A stretch of DNA of 64,000 bases from Streptomyces antioxidans (GTDB taxonomy: Bacteria > Actinomycetota > Actinomycetes > Streptomycetales > Streptomycetaceae). Shown here piece after piece: positions 24,117-32,619 of this stretch; within the stretch, counting starts at the first letter, position 1, and each line of letters starts with the position of its first letter. The stretch covers positions 1-64,000 of the forward strand of contig NZ_LAKD02000001.1 of the NCBI RefSeq assembly GCF_000968685.2, read 5' to 3'. The notes below the pieces were generated by a model. That model was given only the letters and a program-made list of their open reading frames with translations, was not told the DNA's origin and made no database searches. The translations under genes were made by a program, and so were the position numbers.

Positions 24117-24313
24117 GCCCGGGATTCTGGCAGGGGGGTCTGACAACGACGCTGAGGTCCGACATCGACGCCGATTCGCGGATTCCAACGCTCCGGGGCG
24201 AGGCCCGCTCAACCCCGAGGCGGACCCGGACGTCATTCATGACGACTGCTCTTCTTCACTCCGGGCAGAAGATCTCCGGTGTCGGGTGATCATGCCGATA
24301 CGCATGGTGCACG

Positions 24314-24373
24314 TGCATCTGCCTGTGCATCTACCTGCGCATACGCAGATGCATTTGCCCATGCGTTCGCAAA
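24314..24373 (+). promoter_or_regulatory. Tandem 12-bp repeats upstream of the DUF397 gene
   Basis: Five head-to-tail 12-mers with consensus YGCATYTRCCYN lie here (units starting at 24314, 24326, 24338, 24350 and 24362; the third and fifth diverge). The copy at 24350-24361 reads TGCATTTGCCCA. A TATGAT -10-like hexamer follows at 24384-24389, so the repeats cover the -35 zone of the DUF397 promoter. The same 12-mer recurs at 26578-26601 ahead of the ATPase gene. Recognition by the XRE regulator encoded at 26793 is inferred. Confidence 0.7.
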
Positions 24374-24437
24374 GGAACGCAGCTATGATCCCGGACAGTT
24401 GACAGCTGCACGCATGCACGAACAGTGGAGAAGCCCT

Positions 24438-24695
24438 GTGCGCGACCACCCCTACAACGGCATGGCGGCCGCGGACCTCCGGGGAGTCCTCTGGCAGAAG
24501 AGCAGACACAGCAACTCCCAGGGGTCGTGTGTCGAGTTCGCCAAGCTGCCCGGTGGGGACGTGGCCGTCCGCAACTCCCGGTTCCCCGACGGACCGGCGC
24601 TGATCTACACCCCGGCCGAGGTCGAGGCGATGCTGCTCGGGGCCAAGGACGGCGAGTTCGACCATCTGGCGCACGATTCTGCAGGTCTGGGCTGA
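24438..24695 (+). CDS. DUF397 domain protein
   Basis: This 85-residue protein carries the DUF397 core (LRGVLWQKSRHSNSQGSCVEFAKLPGGDVAVRNSRFPDGPALIYTPAEVEAML). DUF397 proteins partner XRE/DUF5753 regulators in actinomycetes (whiJ-type and Scr-type systems) and are thought to antagonise them. The GTG start (VRDHPYNGMAAADL) has GGAG eight bases upstream; an ATG at 24414 is an alternative. Upstream lies a 12-bp repeat array shared with the ATPase promoter. The XRE and ATPase genes are 1.3-3 kb away, with the site-2 protease between. Confidence 0.87.
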   Translation: MRDHPYNGMAAADLRGVLWQKSRHSNSQGSCVEFAKLPGGDVAVRNSRFPDGPALIYTPAEVEAMLLGAKDGEFDHLAHDSAGLG

Positions 24696-24757
24696 TCGCC
24701 GCGGACGCGCGACACTGGTAGTGGCGATCGGGGGGACCCGACCCATGTGAGACGGCG

Positions 24758-25909
24758 ATGAACGGCTCGGTCCGCGTCGGACGTGTACTCGGGGTACCAC
24801 TGCGGATGCACTGGAGCGTCCCGGTGCTGATCGTGCTGCTCGCTTACGGGCTCGGCCGCGAGACGCTGCCCGCGTGGACCCCCGGCCGGACCGGCGCCGT
24901 CTACGCCGTCGCCAGCGTCGTCGGCGCCGTACTGCTGATGGGCAGCCTGCTGCTGCACGAGGCCGCGCACGCGGTCGCCGCCCGCAGAAGGGGCGTCTCG
25001 GTGGAGGACGTGACGCTGTGGGCGCTTGGCGGCATGACCAAGATGGGACGGCCCCGCACCGCCGGGGTCGCGTTCTGGGTGGCCGTCATCGGGCCGCTCA
25101 CCAGCCTGGTCATCGGCGGTGTCGCGGTCGGCGCGGGGATCGGGATGCACGCGCTCACCGGATGGGGCGTGCCCACGGCCGTGCTGATCTGGCTGGGCTG
25201 GGCCAATCTGCTGCTGGGCGTCTTCAATCTGCTGCCCGCCGCGCCGCTGGACGGCGGGCGGGTGGTGCAGGCGGTGATCTGGTGGCGCACCGGTGACCGG
25301 GAGCGTGCCGAGCGGGCGGCGGGGCGCAGCGGCCAGGTCCTCGGCGTGGTGCTCATCGCGGTCGGCTGGATCTCCTTCCTGCGCGGGAACAACGGCGGGC
25401 TGTGGCTCTCGCTCATTGGCCTCTTCATGGTGATCGTCGCCAACGCGGAGCGGCAGCGGGCCGGTGTCAACGCCGCGCTGCGCGGGGTGCGGGTGGTGGA
25501 CGCGATGTCCGCCCCGGTGGCCACCGGGGCCGACTGGCTGGCCGTGGGGCGGTTCATCGACGAGGTGGCGGCCCACGCCCGGCATTCGGTGATGCCGCTG
25601 CTGGACTTCGACGGCCGACCGAGCGGGGTCGTCCAGCTGCGCGCGCTCGCGGCGGTGCCGTCCGAGGCCCGGGAGGAGCGGCGGGTGCGCGATGTGGCGA
25701 TACCGCTGGCGCGGTGCACCGTGGCCGTGCCCGATGAGCTGCTGAGCGAGGTGCTGGAGCGGGCGCGTCCGGGCGCTGGCGCGCTGCCGGTGCTGGTGGT
25801 GGACCACGGGCAGCTGGCGGGGATCGTCACGATGCACGATGTGAACCGGCTCTTCCAGCTGCACGGCCTGGGCATCACCACGGCCCCGCCGGAGTCCACC
25901 AGCCCATGA
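24758..25909 (+). CDS. Site-2 protease family (M50) membrane metalloprotease with CBS-like domain
   Basis: This 383-residue intramembrane zinc protease has the motif HEAAH (His67, Glu68, His71) in the second hydrophobic segment. The second zinc-site motif NLLPAAPLDGGR is in a later helix, with six or so helices to residue 225. A C-terminal cytosolic region (about 245-370) resembles a CBS pair (VVDAMSAPVATGADWLAV and LPVLVVDHGQLAGIVTMHDVNRLF) and could sense a nucleotide. Such proteins cleave anti-sigma factors or signal peptides; two anti-sigma genes lie 4-6 kb away, though a link is only a guess. It lies 62 bases after DUF397. Confidence 0.9.
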   Translation: MNGSVRVGRVLGVPLRMHWSVPVLIVLLAYGLGRETLPAWTPGRTGAVYAVASVVGAVLLMGSLLLHEAAHAVAARRRGVSVEDVTLWALGGMTKMGRPRTAGVAFWVAVIGPLTSLVIGGVAVGAGIGMHALTGWGVPTAVLIWLGWANLLLGVFNLLPAAPLDGGRVVQAVIWWRTGDRERAERAAGRSGQVLGVVLIAVGWISFLRGNNGGLWLSLIGLFMVIVANAERQRAGVNAALRGVRVVDAMSAPVATGADWLAVGRFIDEVAAHARHSVMPLLDFDGRPSGVVQLRALAAVPSEAREERRVRDVAIPLARCTVAVPDELLSEVLERARPGAGALPVLVVDHGQLAGIVTMHDVNRLFQLHGLGITTAPPESTSP

Positions 25910-25998
25910 GGGGTTGCCCGGCGTTGGAGACGGGCCGTTGCCCACCCCTATGCGTATGCGTATCCGTACGTGTGACGCGCTACGCGCATCCCTGCGCG

Positions 25999-26487
25999 CT
26001 ACACGCCGGGGAGCCGGAATACGGCCCAGACGATCTTGCCGCGCGGGGAGCCCGCCAGCGGCTGCCATCCCCAGCCGTCCGTGAAGGACTCCACCAGATG
26101 GAGCCCGCGCCCGGACTCCTCGCCACAGCCCGCCTCCCCTGCCACCGGCCCCACCTCGCTGGGGTCGCGCACGGCGCACACCAGCCGTGAGGGGCCGCGC
26201 ATCAGATGGAGCCGCACCGGCCGCTCAGGCTCACCGGCCCCGACGGTGCCGGACAGGGCGTGCCGGAGGGCGTTGGTGACCAGTTCGGAGACGACGAGCG
26301 CCACTTCGTCGAGGAGTTCGGGGATGTTCCACTGCCGCAGGGTCGAGCCGGTGAACTGCCGGGCCCCCTTGACCGCTTCATAGCGGGCGGGCAGGGCGCA
26401 GGAGACGGATCCGGAGACGACGGCGGGATCGATGGCGGCAAGCCCTTGCCACAAGGGTTCCAGCAGGGTCGAACCTTCGCTCCCCAT
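25999..26487 (-). CDS. RsbW-like ATP-binding protein (HATPase_c_2)
   Basis: This 162-residue GHKL ATPase is of the anti-sigma kinase type. The N-box is ELVTNALRHA, followed by VRDPSEVGP and the G-rich GRGLHLVESFTDGWGW. Streptomyces has dozens of these, frequently beside XRE/DUF397 genes, as here with the divergent XRE gene at 26793. Their targets are usually unknown. Upstream on its own strand lie two copies of the 12-bp repeat found ahead of DUF397. Both zinc-like Cys of some paralogues are absent except AGCGEE. Confidence 0.87.
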   Translation of the reverse strand: MGSEGSTLLEPLWQGLAAIDPAVVSGSVSCALPARYEAVKGARQFTGSTLRQWNIPELLDEVALVVSELVTNALRHALSGTVGAGEPERPVRLHLMRGPSRLVCAVRDPSEVGPVAGEAGCGEESGRGLHLVESFTDGWGWQPLAGSPRGKIVWAVFRLPGV

Positions 26488-26577
26488 GCGAGCACTCCTG
26501 CATCCGTGGCCGTGACGAACTCTGGCCAGATTTCGTACCAGCTAGCACGTGCGCACATCCCATGGTTCCGAATGCGC

Positions 26578-26601
26578 ACGTCAGATGCAAGGGCAAATGC
26601 A
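26578..26601 (-). promoter_or_regulatory. Two 12-bp repeats upstream of the ATPase gene
   Basis: Read on the minus strand, TGCATTTGCCCT (26601-26590) is followed directly by TGCATCTGACGT (26589-26578). The first differs by one base from the unit at 24350 and has the same orientation relative to its gene, 103-114 bases from the ATPase start. The region also separates the ATPase gene from the divergent XRE regulator gene, so binding here could control both. Confidence 0.65.
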
Positions 26602-26792
26602 CGTGCACGCGGGGCAGTTGGTCCGCTCTGCTTGGTTTTGCCGGAATTTCTGACTCCGTACACTGGCGTGCGTCATCGGGTTGAGTAACGACGCGCCTAC
26701 TGCGTGAAGCCCGAACAGTGGCAGACTTCGCCCTCAGGGGCTGCGGGGGCGCCGTTCGCAAGGATGCTTTCCGTACAGGGAGGACCGCGGAA

Positions 26793-27656
26793 ATGGCCGC
26801 AGGCGAGTCGAGTGGATCGGTGGTGCGCCGCATCCTCCTGGGCTCTCAACTCAGACGGTTGCGCGAGGACCGCGGCATCACCCGCGAGGCGGCGGGCTAT
26901 TCGATCCGGGCATCCGAATCCAAGATCAGCCGGATGGAGCTGGGCCGGGTGAGCTTCAAGGCGCGGGACGTCGAGGATCTGCTGACGCTGTACGGAGTCA
27001 CCGACGACGCGGAGCGCACGGCACTGCTCGGCCTCGCCCGCGAGGCCAATGTCGCCGGATGGTGGCACAGCTACGGCGATGTGCTCCCCGGCTGGTTCCA
27101 GACCTATGTCGGCCTGGAGGGCGCAGCCTCCGATATCGCCTGCTACGAGGTGCAGTTCATCCACGGTCTGCTGCAGACCGAGGGCTACGCCCACGCCGTG
27201 GTCACCCGCGGTCAGCCGCAGGCGTGCTCCGCGGAGGTGGACCGACGGGTGGCGCTGCGTCTTGAGCGGCAGAAGCTGCTGGTCTCCGAGCGCGCCCCGG
27301 CGTTCCACGTGGTCCTGGACGAGGCCGCGCTGCACCGCCCGTACGGCGGGCGCGGTGTGATGTCCGCCCAGCTGCGCCACCTGGTCACCGTCTCCGAGCA
27401 GCAGAACGTGACGCTCCAGGTGATGCCGTTCTCCTTCGGCGGGCACGCGGGGGAGAGCGGGGCGTTCACCCGGCTGCGCTTCCCGGAGCCCGACCTCCCC
27501 GACATCGTCTATCTGGAGCAGCTCACCAGCGCGCTCTATCTGGACAAGCGCGATGAGGTCTCGCAGTACGAGCGGGTGCTGGAGCGGCTTGGCGCGGACA
27601 GCCTCTCCCCCGAGAAGAGCCGGGATTTGCTCCGGGGCCTCCTTCACGAAGCGTGA
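26793..27656 (+). CDS. XRE-family regulator with DUF5753 domain (Scr1/WhiJ type)
   Basis: This 287-residue regulator has an N-terminal helix-turn-helix (about 12-70: LGSQLRRLREDRGITREAAGYSIRASESKISRMELGR) and a DUF5753 sensory domain (about 95-280: WWHSYGDVLPGWFQTYVGLE through QNVTLQVMPFSFGGHAGESGAFTRLRF). The ATG of MAAGESSG is chosen for the GGGAGG site nine bases upstream. It is divergent from the RsbW-like gene and part of the DUF397/ATPase/XRE set typical of Streptomyces developmental regulation. It is the best candidate to bind the 12-bp repeats found at two promoters in the window. Confidence 0.88.
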   Translation: MAAGESSGSVVRRILLGSQLRRLREDRGITREAAGYSIRASESKISRMELGRVSFKARDVEDLLTLYGVTDDAERTALLGLAREANVAGWWHSYGDVLPGWFQTYVGLEGAASDIACYEVQFIHGLLQTEGYAHAVVTRGQPQACSAEVDRRVALRLERQKLLVSERAPAFHVVLDEAALHRPYGGRGVMSAQLRHLVTVSEQQNVTLQVMPFSFGGHAGESGAFTRLRFPEPDLPDIVYLEQLTSALYLDKRDEVSQYERVLERLGADSLSPEKSRDLLRGLLHEA

Positions 27657-27745
27657 CCCGTCAGTAGGATGACGTGTGGTCAGGAGTACCCCCCCACATG
27701 CGCGGCTGTCGGGGTCCGGCACCGCGTCCTGCAGATAGGGATGGC

Positions 27746-29203
27746 ATGTCCTACTTCTCCGAGTTGGCCCTTCAGTTCATCGACGGTGAGTGGCGCGGCG
27801 GAAGCGGTTCGTGGGACATCGTCGACTTCAACCCCTACAACGGGGAGAAGCTGGCCTCCATCACCGTGGCGACCGTCGAGGAGGTGGACCTGGCCTACCG
27901 GACGGCCGAGCGGGCGCAGCCGGAGTGGGGCGCCACCAACCCCTACGCCCGGCGGTCGGTCTTCGAGCGGGCGCTGCGGATCATCGAGGACCGGGAGAAG
28001 GAGCTCTCCGAGACGATCATCGCGGAGTGCGGCGGCACCCATGTGAAGGCGGGCTTCGAGCTGTACCTCGCCAAGGAGTTCCTGCGCGAGGCGATCCATC
28101 TGGCGCTGCGGCCCGAGGGCCGCATCCTGCCGTCGCCGGTGGACGGCAAGGAGAACCGCCTCTACCGGCTGCCGGTGGGCGTGGTCGGCGTCATCAGCCC
28201 GTTCAACTTCCCCTTCCTGCTGTCGCTGAAGTCGGTGGCCCCCGCGCTCGCCCTCGGCAACGCCGTCGTCCTCAAGCCCCACCAGAACACCCCGGTCTGC
28301 GGCGGCGGTCTGGTCGCCAGGGTCTTCGAGGAGGCCGGGCTGCCCGCCGGGCTGCTCAATGTCGTGGTCACCGACATAGCGGAGATCGGCGACGCCCTGA
28401 TCGAGCACCCCATTCCGAAGGTGATCTCCTTCACCGGCTCGGACAAGGTCGGGCGGCACGTCGCGACCGTGGCCGCCTCCCACTTCAAGCGCACGGTCCT
28501 GGAGTTGGGCGGCAACAGCGCGCTGGTCGTGCTCGACGACGCCGATCTGGACTACGCGGTGGACGCGGCCGTCTTCAGCCGCTTCGTCCACCAGGGGCAG
28601 GTCTGCATGGCGGCCAACCGGGTGCTGGTGGACCGGGCGGTCGAGCGGGAGTTCACCGAGAGGTTCGTGGCCAAGGTGGAGACCCTGAAGGTGGGCGATC
28701 CGGTCGACCCCACCACCCATATCGGCCCGCTGATCAACGAGGGCCAGGCCGAGGCGATCACCCAGCTCGTCGACCAGACGATCGCCGAGGGCGCCACCGC
28801 TCTGGTGCGCGGCCGCACCGAGGGCACCCTGATGGGGCCGACCGTGCTCAGCGGGGTCCCGGAGGGCTCGGCCATCCTCGGCCAGGAGATCTTCGGCCCG
28901 GTGGTGACGCTGATCCCGTTCGACGGCGACGACGAGGCCGTGCGGATCGCCAATGACACCGACTACGGGCTCAGCGGGGCCGTGCACACCGCCGATATCG
29001 AGCGCGGGGTGCGGTTCGCCCAGCGGATCCACTCCGGCATGATCCATGTGAATGACAGCACGGTCCACGACGAGCCGATCGTGCCGTTCGGCGGGGAGAA
29101 GCACTCCGGTCTCGGGCGGCTCAACGGGGAGTCGATGATCGAGGAGTTCACCACCACCAAGTGGATCTCCATCCAGCACGGCCGGAGCCAGTTCCCGTTC
29201 TGA
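27746..29203 (+). CDS. NAD(P)-dependent aldehyde dehydrogenase, benzaldehyde/vanillin type
   Basis: This 485-residue soluble enzyme oxidises an aldehyde to the acid. Catalytic Cys287 lies in HQGQVCMAANR and general base Glu253 in VLELGGNS. The nucleotide-binding ISPFNFPFLLSLK and FTGSDKVG motifs and the C-terminal PFGGEKHSGLGR are intact. QGQVC and the N-terminal WRGGSGSWDIVDFNPYNGE fit the benzaldehyde/vanillin dehydrogenase group rather than betaine aldehyde dehydrogenases. The ATG of MSYFSELAL is used; upstream in-frame codons lack homology. The gene appears monocistronic, 89 bases after the XRE gene. The substrate is not determined. Confidence 0.88.
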   Translation: MSYFSELALQFIDGEWRGGSGSWDIVDFNPYNGEKLASITVATVEEVDLAYRTAERAQPEWGATNPYARRSVFERALRIIEDREKELSETIIAECGGTHVKAGFELYLAKEFLREAIHLALRPEGRILPSPVDGKENRLYRLPVGVVGVISPFNFPFLLSLKSVAPALALGNAVVLKPHQNTPVCGGGLVARVFEEAGLPAGLLNVVVTDIAEIGDALIEHPIPKVISFTGSDKVGRHVATVAASHFKRTVLELGGNSALVVLDDADLDYAVDAAVFSRFVHQGQVCMAANRVLVDRAVEREFTERFVAKVETLKVGDPVDPTTHIGPLINEGQAEAITQLVDQTIAEGATALVRGRTEGTLMGPTVLSGVPEGSAILGQEIFGPVVTLIPFDGDDEAVRIANDTDYGLSGAVHTADIERGVRFAQRIHSGMIHVNDSTVHDEPIVPFGGEKHSGLGRLNGESMIEEFTTTKWISIQHGRSQFPF

Positions 29204-29329
29204 GGCGGCCGCTGAGGCCGGGGGAGAGGGGACGCGGCTCGCGGACGGAAGCTGACCGCAAGCCTTCCTAATGTGGGGTTCATCGAAGGGCGCCGCACCC
29301 GGGCGCCCTCCAGATGAGAGGCGGCGGCC

Positions 29330-29896
29330 ATGCCCGTGATCGTGAACCCCGAGGCCTGTCAGAGCGAGTGCGGCGCGCTGCTGGCGTACCTGGACGCACA
29401 GCGCGGCGGCATCCGCCGCTCGGTGCACGGCCTGACCGAGGAGCAGGCCCGCAGCGTCCCCAGCGCGAGCGCGCTCTCACTGGCCGGGGTGCTCAAGCAC
29501 GTGGCCACGGGCGAGCGCGGCTGGCTGCGCGTCCTCCGGGGCGAGGCGGGCGACCCCAGGGACCAGATGTCCGAGTGGGAGCACACCTTCGAGCCCACCG
29601 AGGACGAGACGGTGGAGGCGCTGCTCGCCCTGTACGACGAGGTGGCGCGCGAGACCGAGGAGGCCGTACGGGCCCTGCCGTCGCTGGACGAGACGTTCGA
29701 AGCGCTCCGGCTCCCCTGGGACGAGGGCGGCACCCGCACCTGGCGCTGGGCGGTACTCCACCTGATCGAGGAGGTGGCCCGGCACGCCGGTCACGCCGAC
29801 GTCATCCGCGAGACGATCGACGGCAAGGGCGCCTTCGACCTCGTCTTCGAGACGGGGGCGATGCCGGAGCCCGACTGGTCGGTCCTGGAGCGGTGA
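29330..29896 (+). CDS. DinB/DUF664-family protein
   Basis: This 188-residue four-helix-bundle protein is of the DinB/YfiT superfamily. The metal-binding histidine pattern is visible: LKHVATGERGWL, then HLIEEVARHAGHADVIRE. Members include mycothiol- or bacillithiol-dependent S-transferases; the short DUF664 forms are mostly uncharacterised. The ATG has GGCGGC rather than a strong ribosome site. It lies 126 bases after the aldehyde dehydrogenase and 71 bases before the PadR gene. Confidence 0.83.
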   Translation: MPVIVNPEACQSECGALLAYLDAQRGGIRRSVHGLTEEQARSVPSASALSLAGVLKHVATGERGWLRVLRGEAGDPRDQMSEWEHTFEPTEDETVEALLALYDEVARETEEAVRALPSLDETFEALRLPWDEGGTRTWRWAVLHLIEEVARHAGHADVIRETIDGKGAFDLVFETGAMPEPDWSVLER

Positions 29897-29967
29897 TCCG
29901 CCCGGCCCGCCGGTCCCCTAGCCTTGGTCACCTCGGGGGTCGGGACCAGGATGGAGACGAGCGGGCG

Positions 29968-30597
29968 ATGTCAGCGATCCGGCTGCTGGTGTTGGGGGCC
30001 GTGCGGCAGCACGGGCGGGCGCACGGCTACCAGGTCCGTAACGACCTGGAGTTCTGGGGCGCGCACGAGTGGTCCAGCGCCAAACCCGGGTCCATCTACC
30101 ACGCGCTCAAACAGATGGCGAAGCAAGGGCTGATGCGCGCGCACGACGTCGCGCCGAGCGCGGTCGGCGGGCCGCCGCGGACCGAGTACGAGCTGACCGG
30201 GGCGGGCGAGGAGGAGTACTTCCGGCTCCTGCGGGAGGCGCTGCTGCGCCATGACCAGAAGATCGACGAGCTGACGGCCGGGGTGGGCTTCATCGTGGAC
30301 CTGCCCAGGGACGAGGCGATCACCTTGCTGAAGCGGCGGGTGGCGGCGCTGGAGGAGTGGCGGGCCGAGGTGACCCGGCACTGGACGCCGGCGGACGGCA
30401 CCCCCGAGGACTGGGGCCATATCGGCGAGATCATGAAGTTCTGGGTGCACTCGGCGAACAGTGGTGCGGAGTGGACCCGTGGGCTGATCGACCGGCTCGA
30501 GGGCGGGGCGTATGTGATGGCGGGCGAGGGGGAGCGCTCGGTGGAGGTGCTGCCGGAGGGCGTCATCAACCCGTACGCCACGCCCGGCGCCGACTGA
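29968..30597 (+). CDS. PadR-family transcriptional regulator
   Basis: This 209-residue protein has the PadR winged helix (MSAIRLLVLGAVRQHGRAHGYQVRNDLEFWGAHEWSSAKPGSIYHALKQMAKQGLM, with the wing at GGPPRTEYELTGAG) and a C-terminal helical dimerisation domain (about 95-180). The Trp-containing recognition region and the long C terminus fit the Vir/AphA-like group. It lies just upstream of a DrrAB-type exporter whose promoter has twin inverted repeats, so it is the obvious candidate repressor, perhaps relieved by a drug substrate (inference). Confidence 0.88.
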   Translation: MSAIRLLVLGAVRQHGRAHGYQVRNDLEFWGAHEWSSAKPGSIYHALKQMAKQGLMRAHDVAPSAVGGPPRTEYELTGAGEEEYFRLLREALLRHDQKIDELTAGVGFIVDLPRDEAITLLKRRVAALEEWRAEVTRHWTPADGTPEDWGHIGEIMKFWVHSANSGAEWTRGLIDRLEGGAYVMAGEGERSVEVLPEGVINPYATPGAD

Positions 30598-30644
30598 GGC
30601 ACCACTAGGCGGATCGGGAGCGGCCGACAGCCGCCCTCGGTTAA

Positions 30645-30707
30645 TCAAATTTGACTAGCGGTGCCGCGAGCGGTATCTTCCGGTATTCGTAGTCAAACTT
30701 GACTACG
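30645..30707 (+). promoter_or_regulatory. Exporter promoter with two inverted-repeat operators
   Basis: A -35 hexamer TTGACT (30651-30656) and -10 TATCTT (30674-30679) are spaced by 17 bases. Operator 1, with TCAAATTTGA at 30645-30654, covers the -35. Operator 2 (30688-30707) has arms CGTAGTCAA and TTGACTACG around AC and sits just downstream of the -10. The centres are 48 bases apart. The layout fits repression by the adjacent PadR protein. Confidence 0.75.
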
Positions 30708-30764
30708 AGGCTGTGGAGCGTGGCCGCGTCGCGCGGAGAAACGCGTAAGGGAGAGGGGAAGACC

Positions 30765-31763
30765 TTGGCCGACAGCGATCCCGCGATCGTCGTCGAGGGG
30801 CTGCGGAAGACCTACCGGGACAAACAGGCCCTCGCCGGACTCGACCTGACCGTCGCGCAGGGCACCGTGCACGCCGTGCTCGGCCCCAATGGCGCGGGCA
30901 AGACCACCTGCGTACGGATCCTGGCCACCCTGCTGCGGCACGACGGCGGCCGGGCCGAGGTCGCCGGGTACGACGTGCTGCGCGACCCCGACGAGGTCCG
31001 CTACCGCATCGGCCTCGTCGGCCAGCACGCCGCGGTGGACGAGGAGTTGAGCGGACGGCAGAACCTGGAGATGTTCGGCCGCCTCTACCACCTGGGCGGC
31101 CGCCGGGCGGCCGCCCGCGCGGACGAGCTGCTTGAGCGGTTCGGCCTCGCCGGAACCGGCACCAGGGCCGTCAGCCAGTACAGCGGCGGGATGCGCCGCA
31201 GGCTGGACCTCGCGGCCAGCCTCATCATGCAGCCGCGGATCCTCTTCCTGGACGAGCCGACCACCGGGCTCGACCCCCGGGGCCGTACGGAGGTGTGGAA
31301 CGCGGTCCGCTCGCTGGTGGACGGCGGTACGACCGTGCTGCTCACCACGCAGTACCTGGAGGAGGCGGACCAGCTCGCCGACCGGGTCTGCGTGATCGAC
31401 GGCGGACGGGCCATCGCCGACGGGACCGCCGAAGAGCTCAAGGCCCGGCTCGGCGGCGACCGGATCGAGGTGGTGCTGCACGACGCGGCCCAGCTGCCCG
31501 CCGCCGCCTCGGTCGTGTCCAGGGCGACCGGCGCCGCCGGGGTCGAGACCGACCCCGACCGGCGGCGGCTCGGCGCGCGGGTCACCGACCGGGTGGCCGC
31601 GCTGACGGAGACCGTAAGGGCGCTGGCGGCGGCCGGGATCGAGGCGGAGGACATCGTGCTGCGCCGCCCCACCCTCGACGAGGTCTTCCTGCACCTCACC
31701 GGGGAGCCGAGCACGGCGGACACCACCACGGCGGAAACCGCACAGGAGGAGATCTCCGTATGA
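30765..31763 (+). CDS. DrrA-type ABC exporter ATP-binding protein
   Basis: This 332-residue ATPase is of the daunorubicin-resistance (DrrA) group. Walker A is GPNGAGKTT, the signature is [13 protein letters not shown], Walker B is [12 protein letters not shown], and a C-terminal domain ends with [15 protein letters not shown], diagnostic for drug exporters. The TTG of [17 protein letters not shown] is chosen because GGGAGAGGGGAAG lies just ahead; the earlier TTG at 30699 falls inside operator 2. Its stop overlaps the permease start (ATGA). It powers efflux of a hydrophobic compound. Confidence 0.9.
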   Translation: MADSDPAIVVEGLRKTYRDKQALAGLDLTVAQGTVHAVLGPNGAGKTTCVRILATLLRHDGGRAEVAGYDVLRDPDEVRYRIGLVGQHAAVDEELSGRQNLEMFGRLYHLGGRRAAARADELLERFGLAGTGTRAVSQYSGGMRRRLDLAASLIMQPRILFLDEPTTGLDPRGRTEVWNAVRSLVDGGTTVLLTTQYLEEADQLADRVCVIDGGRAIADGTAEELKARLGGDRIEVVLHDAAQLPAAASVVSRATGAAGVETDPDRRRLGARVTDRVAALTETVRALAAAGIEAEDIVLRRPTLDEVFLHLTGEPSTADTTTAETAQEEISV

Positions 31764-32545
31764 CGACCGCGACCTTCATCGACTCCTGGACCATGACCCG
31801 CCGCGGACTCGCCCACTGGGCCCGGCAGCCCGTCCAGGTGGCCGTCCAGCTGGTCTTCCCGGTCATGATGCTGCTGATGTTCGCCTACTTCCTGGGCGGC
31901 GGGATGACCGTCCCGGGCGGCGGCGACTACAAGGACTACCTGGTGCCGGGCACGCTCGCGCTCACCATGGTGTTCGGCCTCGAAGGGACGATGCTCGCCA
32001 TCACCCAGGACCTCAACAGGGGCGTCATCGACCGCTTCCGCTCGATGCCGATGGCCCGCTCGGCGGTCCTGGTCGGGCGCAGTGTGCTGGACATGCTCCA
32101 GTCGGCGCTCGGCCTGCTGGTCCTGCTCGGGGTCGGGCTCGCGATGGGCTGGCGCTGGCACGGCGGGCCCGGCGACGTGCTGCTCGCCGTCGGGCTGCTG
32201 CTGTGGCTGCGGTTCGCGATGCTGTGGCTCGGCATCTTCCTGGGCATGGCCGCCGGGCGCCCGGAGATGGTGCAGGCCGTCCAGATCCTGGTCTGGCCGG
32301 TGGGCTTCCTCTCCAACGTCTTCGCCTCGCCCGGGACCATGCCCGACTGGCTCGGCGCCATCGCGGTCTGGAACCCGATGTCGGCGACGGCCACCGCGAT
32401 CCGCGAGCTGTTCGGCAGCCCCGGCGGTGGTGGCGGCTCCTGGGCGGCGGACCACGCCCAACTCCTCGCCGTCTGCTGGCCGCTGGCGCTGACCGCGGTC
32501 TTCCTCCCGGTCGCGGTGGGGCGTTACGGGCGGCTCAGCCGCTGA
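31760..32545 (+). CDS. DrrB-type ABC-2 exporter permease
   Basis: This 261-residue ABC-2 permease has six transmembrane helices. Typical segments are [36 protein letters not shown], the conserved [24 protein letters not shown] coupling loop, and [42 protein letters not shown], characteristic of DrrB/NodJ proteins. Translation is coupled to the ATPase gene by ATGA. Together the two make a heterotetrameric drug exporter, likely repressed by the upstream PadR regulator. Confidence 0.9.
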   Translation: MTTATFIDSWTMTRRGLAHWARQPVQVAVQLVFPVMMLLMFAYFLGGGMTVPGGGDYKDYLVPGTLALTMVFGLEGTMLAITQDLNRGVIDRFRSMPMARSAVLVGRSVLDMLQSALGLLVLLGVGLAMGWRWHGGPGDVLLAVGLLLWLRFAMLWLGIFLGMAAGRPEMVQAVQILVWPVGFLSNVFASPGTMPDWLGAIAVWNPMSATATAIRELFGSPGGGGGSWAADHAQLLAVCWPLALTAVFLPVAVGRYGRLSR

Positions 32546-32619
32546 CGGCGCCCCCGGCCCCGCGAGCCGCGCGGGTCACACCTCCACCGGTCGTCGCCGG
32601 TTGCGGATACGGTGCAGGT

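Noticed and set aside
24699..27660. Defence island around DUF397, site-2 protease, ATPase and XRE genes
   Set aside because: These families are standard developmental regulators in Streptomyces, and no nuclease, toxin or phage gene is nearby.
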